A stretch of 6,258 bases of DNA from an uncultured Bacilli bacterium. Lineage in GTDB: Bacteria; Bacillota_I; Bacilli_A; RF39; UBA660. This document shows, in pieces, positions 5,851 to 6,258 of the stretch. Each line of letters begins with the position of its first letter. Within the stretch, counting starts at the first letter, position 1. Made by a program: the position numbers and the translations under genes. The notes below the pieces were generated by a model. That model made no database searches, was not told the DNA's origin, and saw nothing but the letters and a program-made list of their open reading frames with translations. The DNA is taken from contig CAKOOQ010000040.1 in assembly GCA_934098555.1 (NCBI GenBank), positions 1 to 6,258 of the forward strand, written 5' to 3'.

Positions 5851-6258
5851 ATGATAAAATTATCTCAAGTGTCTTCAAAAGAATTAATAAAAATGGGGAT
5901 TAAAGATTATTCTGAATTAGAGAAAAAAATATATGAAAGTAAAGGTAATGACCCAATCAGAAATTTTGCTACCGAGTATGTGGATGTCCTATCAAATTTG
6001 GAACGTGTTAATTCTACAGACACAAAACCGGATATTCATTATTTAGAAATAGATAAGAGATACGATAGTCAAGTATCCGTTCTTGATTTACCAAGAAATC
6101 CTTATTACCCAAGTCTTAAAGAGTTTTTACAATTCGAAGGTATGAGTGTTTATGAATTAGAGCTTCTGATAACTCATTGTGATAGTTTTGGACATAATCT
6201 TTTGGAAGGCGTAAGAGGAGATGGTAAAAGCAAATGTTTACGGATGAAAGAACTTTTG
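5851..6258 (+). CDS. Unrecognised protein, N-terminal 136 codons (runs off window)
   Basis: An open frame begins at ATG 5851, seven bases after the ribosome site AAGGGGGAG, behind a consensus promoter, and stays open to the window end. I do not recognise the family. The visible part opens MIKLSQVSSKELIKMGIKD, with no signal peptide or membrane segment, so it looks cytoplasmic. Residues 9-30 look helical and charged. The middle (about 52-90) is Asp/Pro/Tyr-rich, including LDLPRNPYYPSLKEF at 78-92. From 97 a denser segment, MSVYELELLITHCDSFGHN, contains His109-Cys110 and His115, with Cys129 further on; this is too little to call a metal site. GDGKSK (123-128) is glycine/lysine-rich but is not a P-loop. 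Strong expression signals argue it is real; the C-terminal part outside the window would be needed to assign it. Confidence 0.85.
   Translation, partial: MIKLSQVSSKELIKMGIKDYSELEKKIYESKGNDPIRNFATEYVDVLSNLERVNSTDTKPDIHYLEIDKRYDSQVSVLDLPRNPYYPSLKEFLQFEGMSVYELELLITHCDSFGHNLLEGVRGDGKSKCLRMKELL

Noticed and set aside
1..6258. CRISPR array, tRNA genes, riboswitches or tandem repeats
   Set aside because: No regularly spaced repeats, cloverleaf signatures (such as GGTTCGAATCC-like T-arms), or long structured leaders were seen on either strand; leaders in front of the genes are short.

Overview
The window comes from a low-GC Gram-positive bacterium, most likely a Firmicute on or near the Mollicutes side (Erysipelotrichia, RF39 or Acholeplasma-like lineages). 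This rests on AT-rich coding sequence, AGGTGAT/GGGAGG-type Shine-Dalgarno sites, TTGACA/TATAAT promoters, U-tract hairpin terminators, the tsaE-tsaB-rimI-tsaD gene order familiar from Firmicutes, and a compact 5S rRNA. TGA is used as a stop (tsaB, rimI) and tryptophan is TGG, so this is not a Mycoplasma using UGA for Trp. The exact lineage is inference.

Layout. Bases 1-70 are the 3' part of a 5S rRNA gene, the tail of an rRNA operon, followed by two long T-tracts. A plus-strand operon for the tRNA modification t6A37 follows at 128-2626: tsaE, tsaB, rimI, tsaD. Junctions are tight (ATGA overlap tsaB/rimI, 8-bp overlap rimI/tsaD), except that a terminator-like hairpin lies between tsaE and tsaB. 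The fourth t6A enzyme, TsaC/YwlC, which makes the threonylcarbamoyl-AMP substrate, is not in the window.

The operon converges on uvrB (minus strand, 2694-4640), the damage-recognition helicase-like subunit of nucleotide excision repair. Two back-to-back terminators (2627-2699) separate them. Upstream of uvrB lies a 380-base stretch (4741-5124, minus) that encodes no intact gene: it is the decayed C-terminal end of a tyrosine recombinase/integrase, with one in-frame stop near its end, marking an old mobile-element insertion. Then comes maf (5121-5699, minus), a divergent Maf-family nucleotide pyrophosphatase. A hairpin at 4691-4718 can terminate the maf/integrase-remnant transcript and overlaps the putative uvrB promoter.

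Maf and the last gene are divergently transcribed from 5712-5850, with a near-perfect sigma-A promoter facing right. That last gene (5851 onward) runs off the window after 136 codons and matches no family I recognise. Most of the window is ordinary housekeeping DNA. The least explained parts are the unrecognised 3' gene, the integrase relic, the shortened 5S arm and the minimal TsaB. I see no convincing new multi-gene system.
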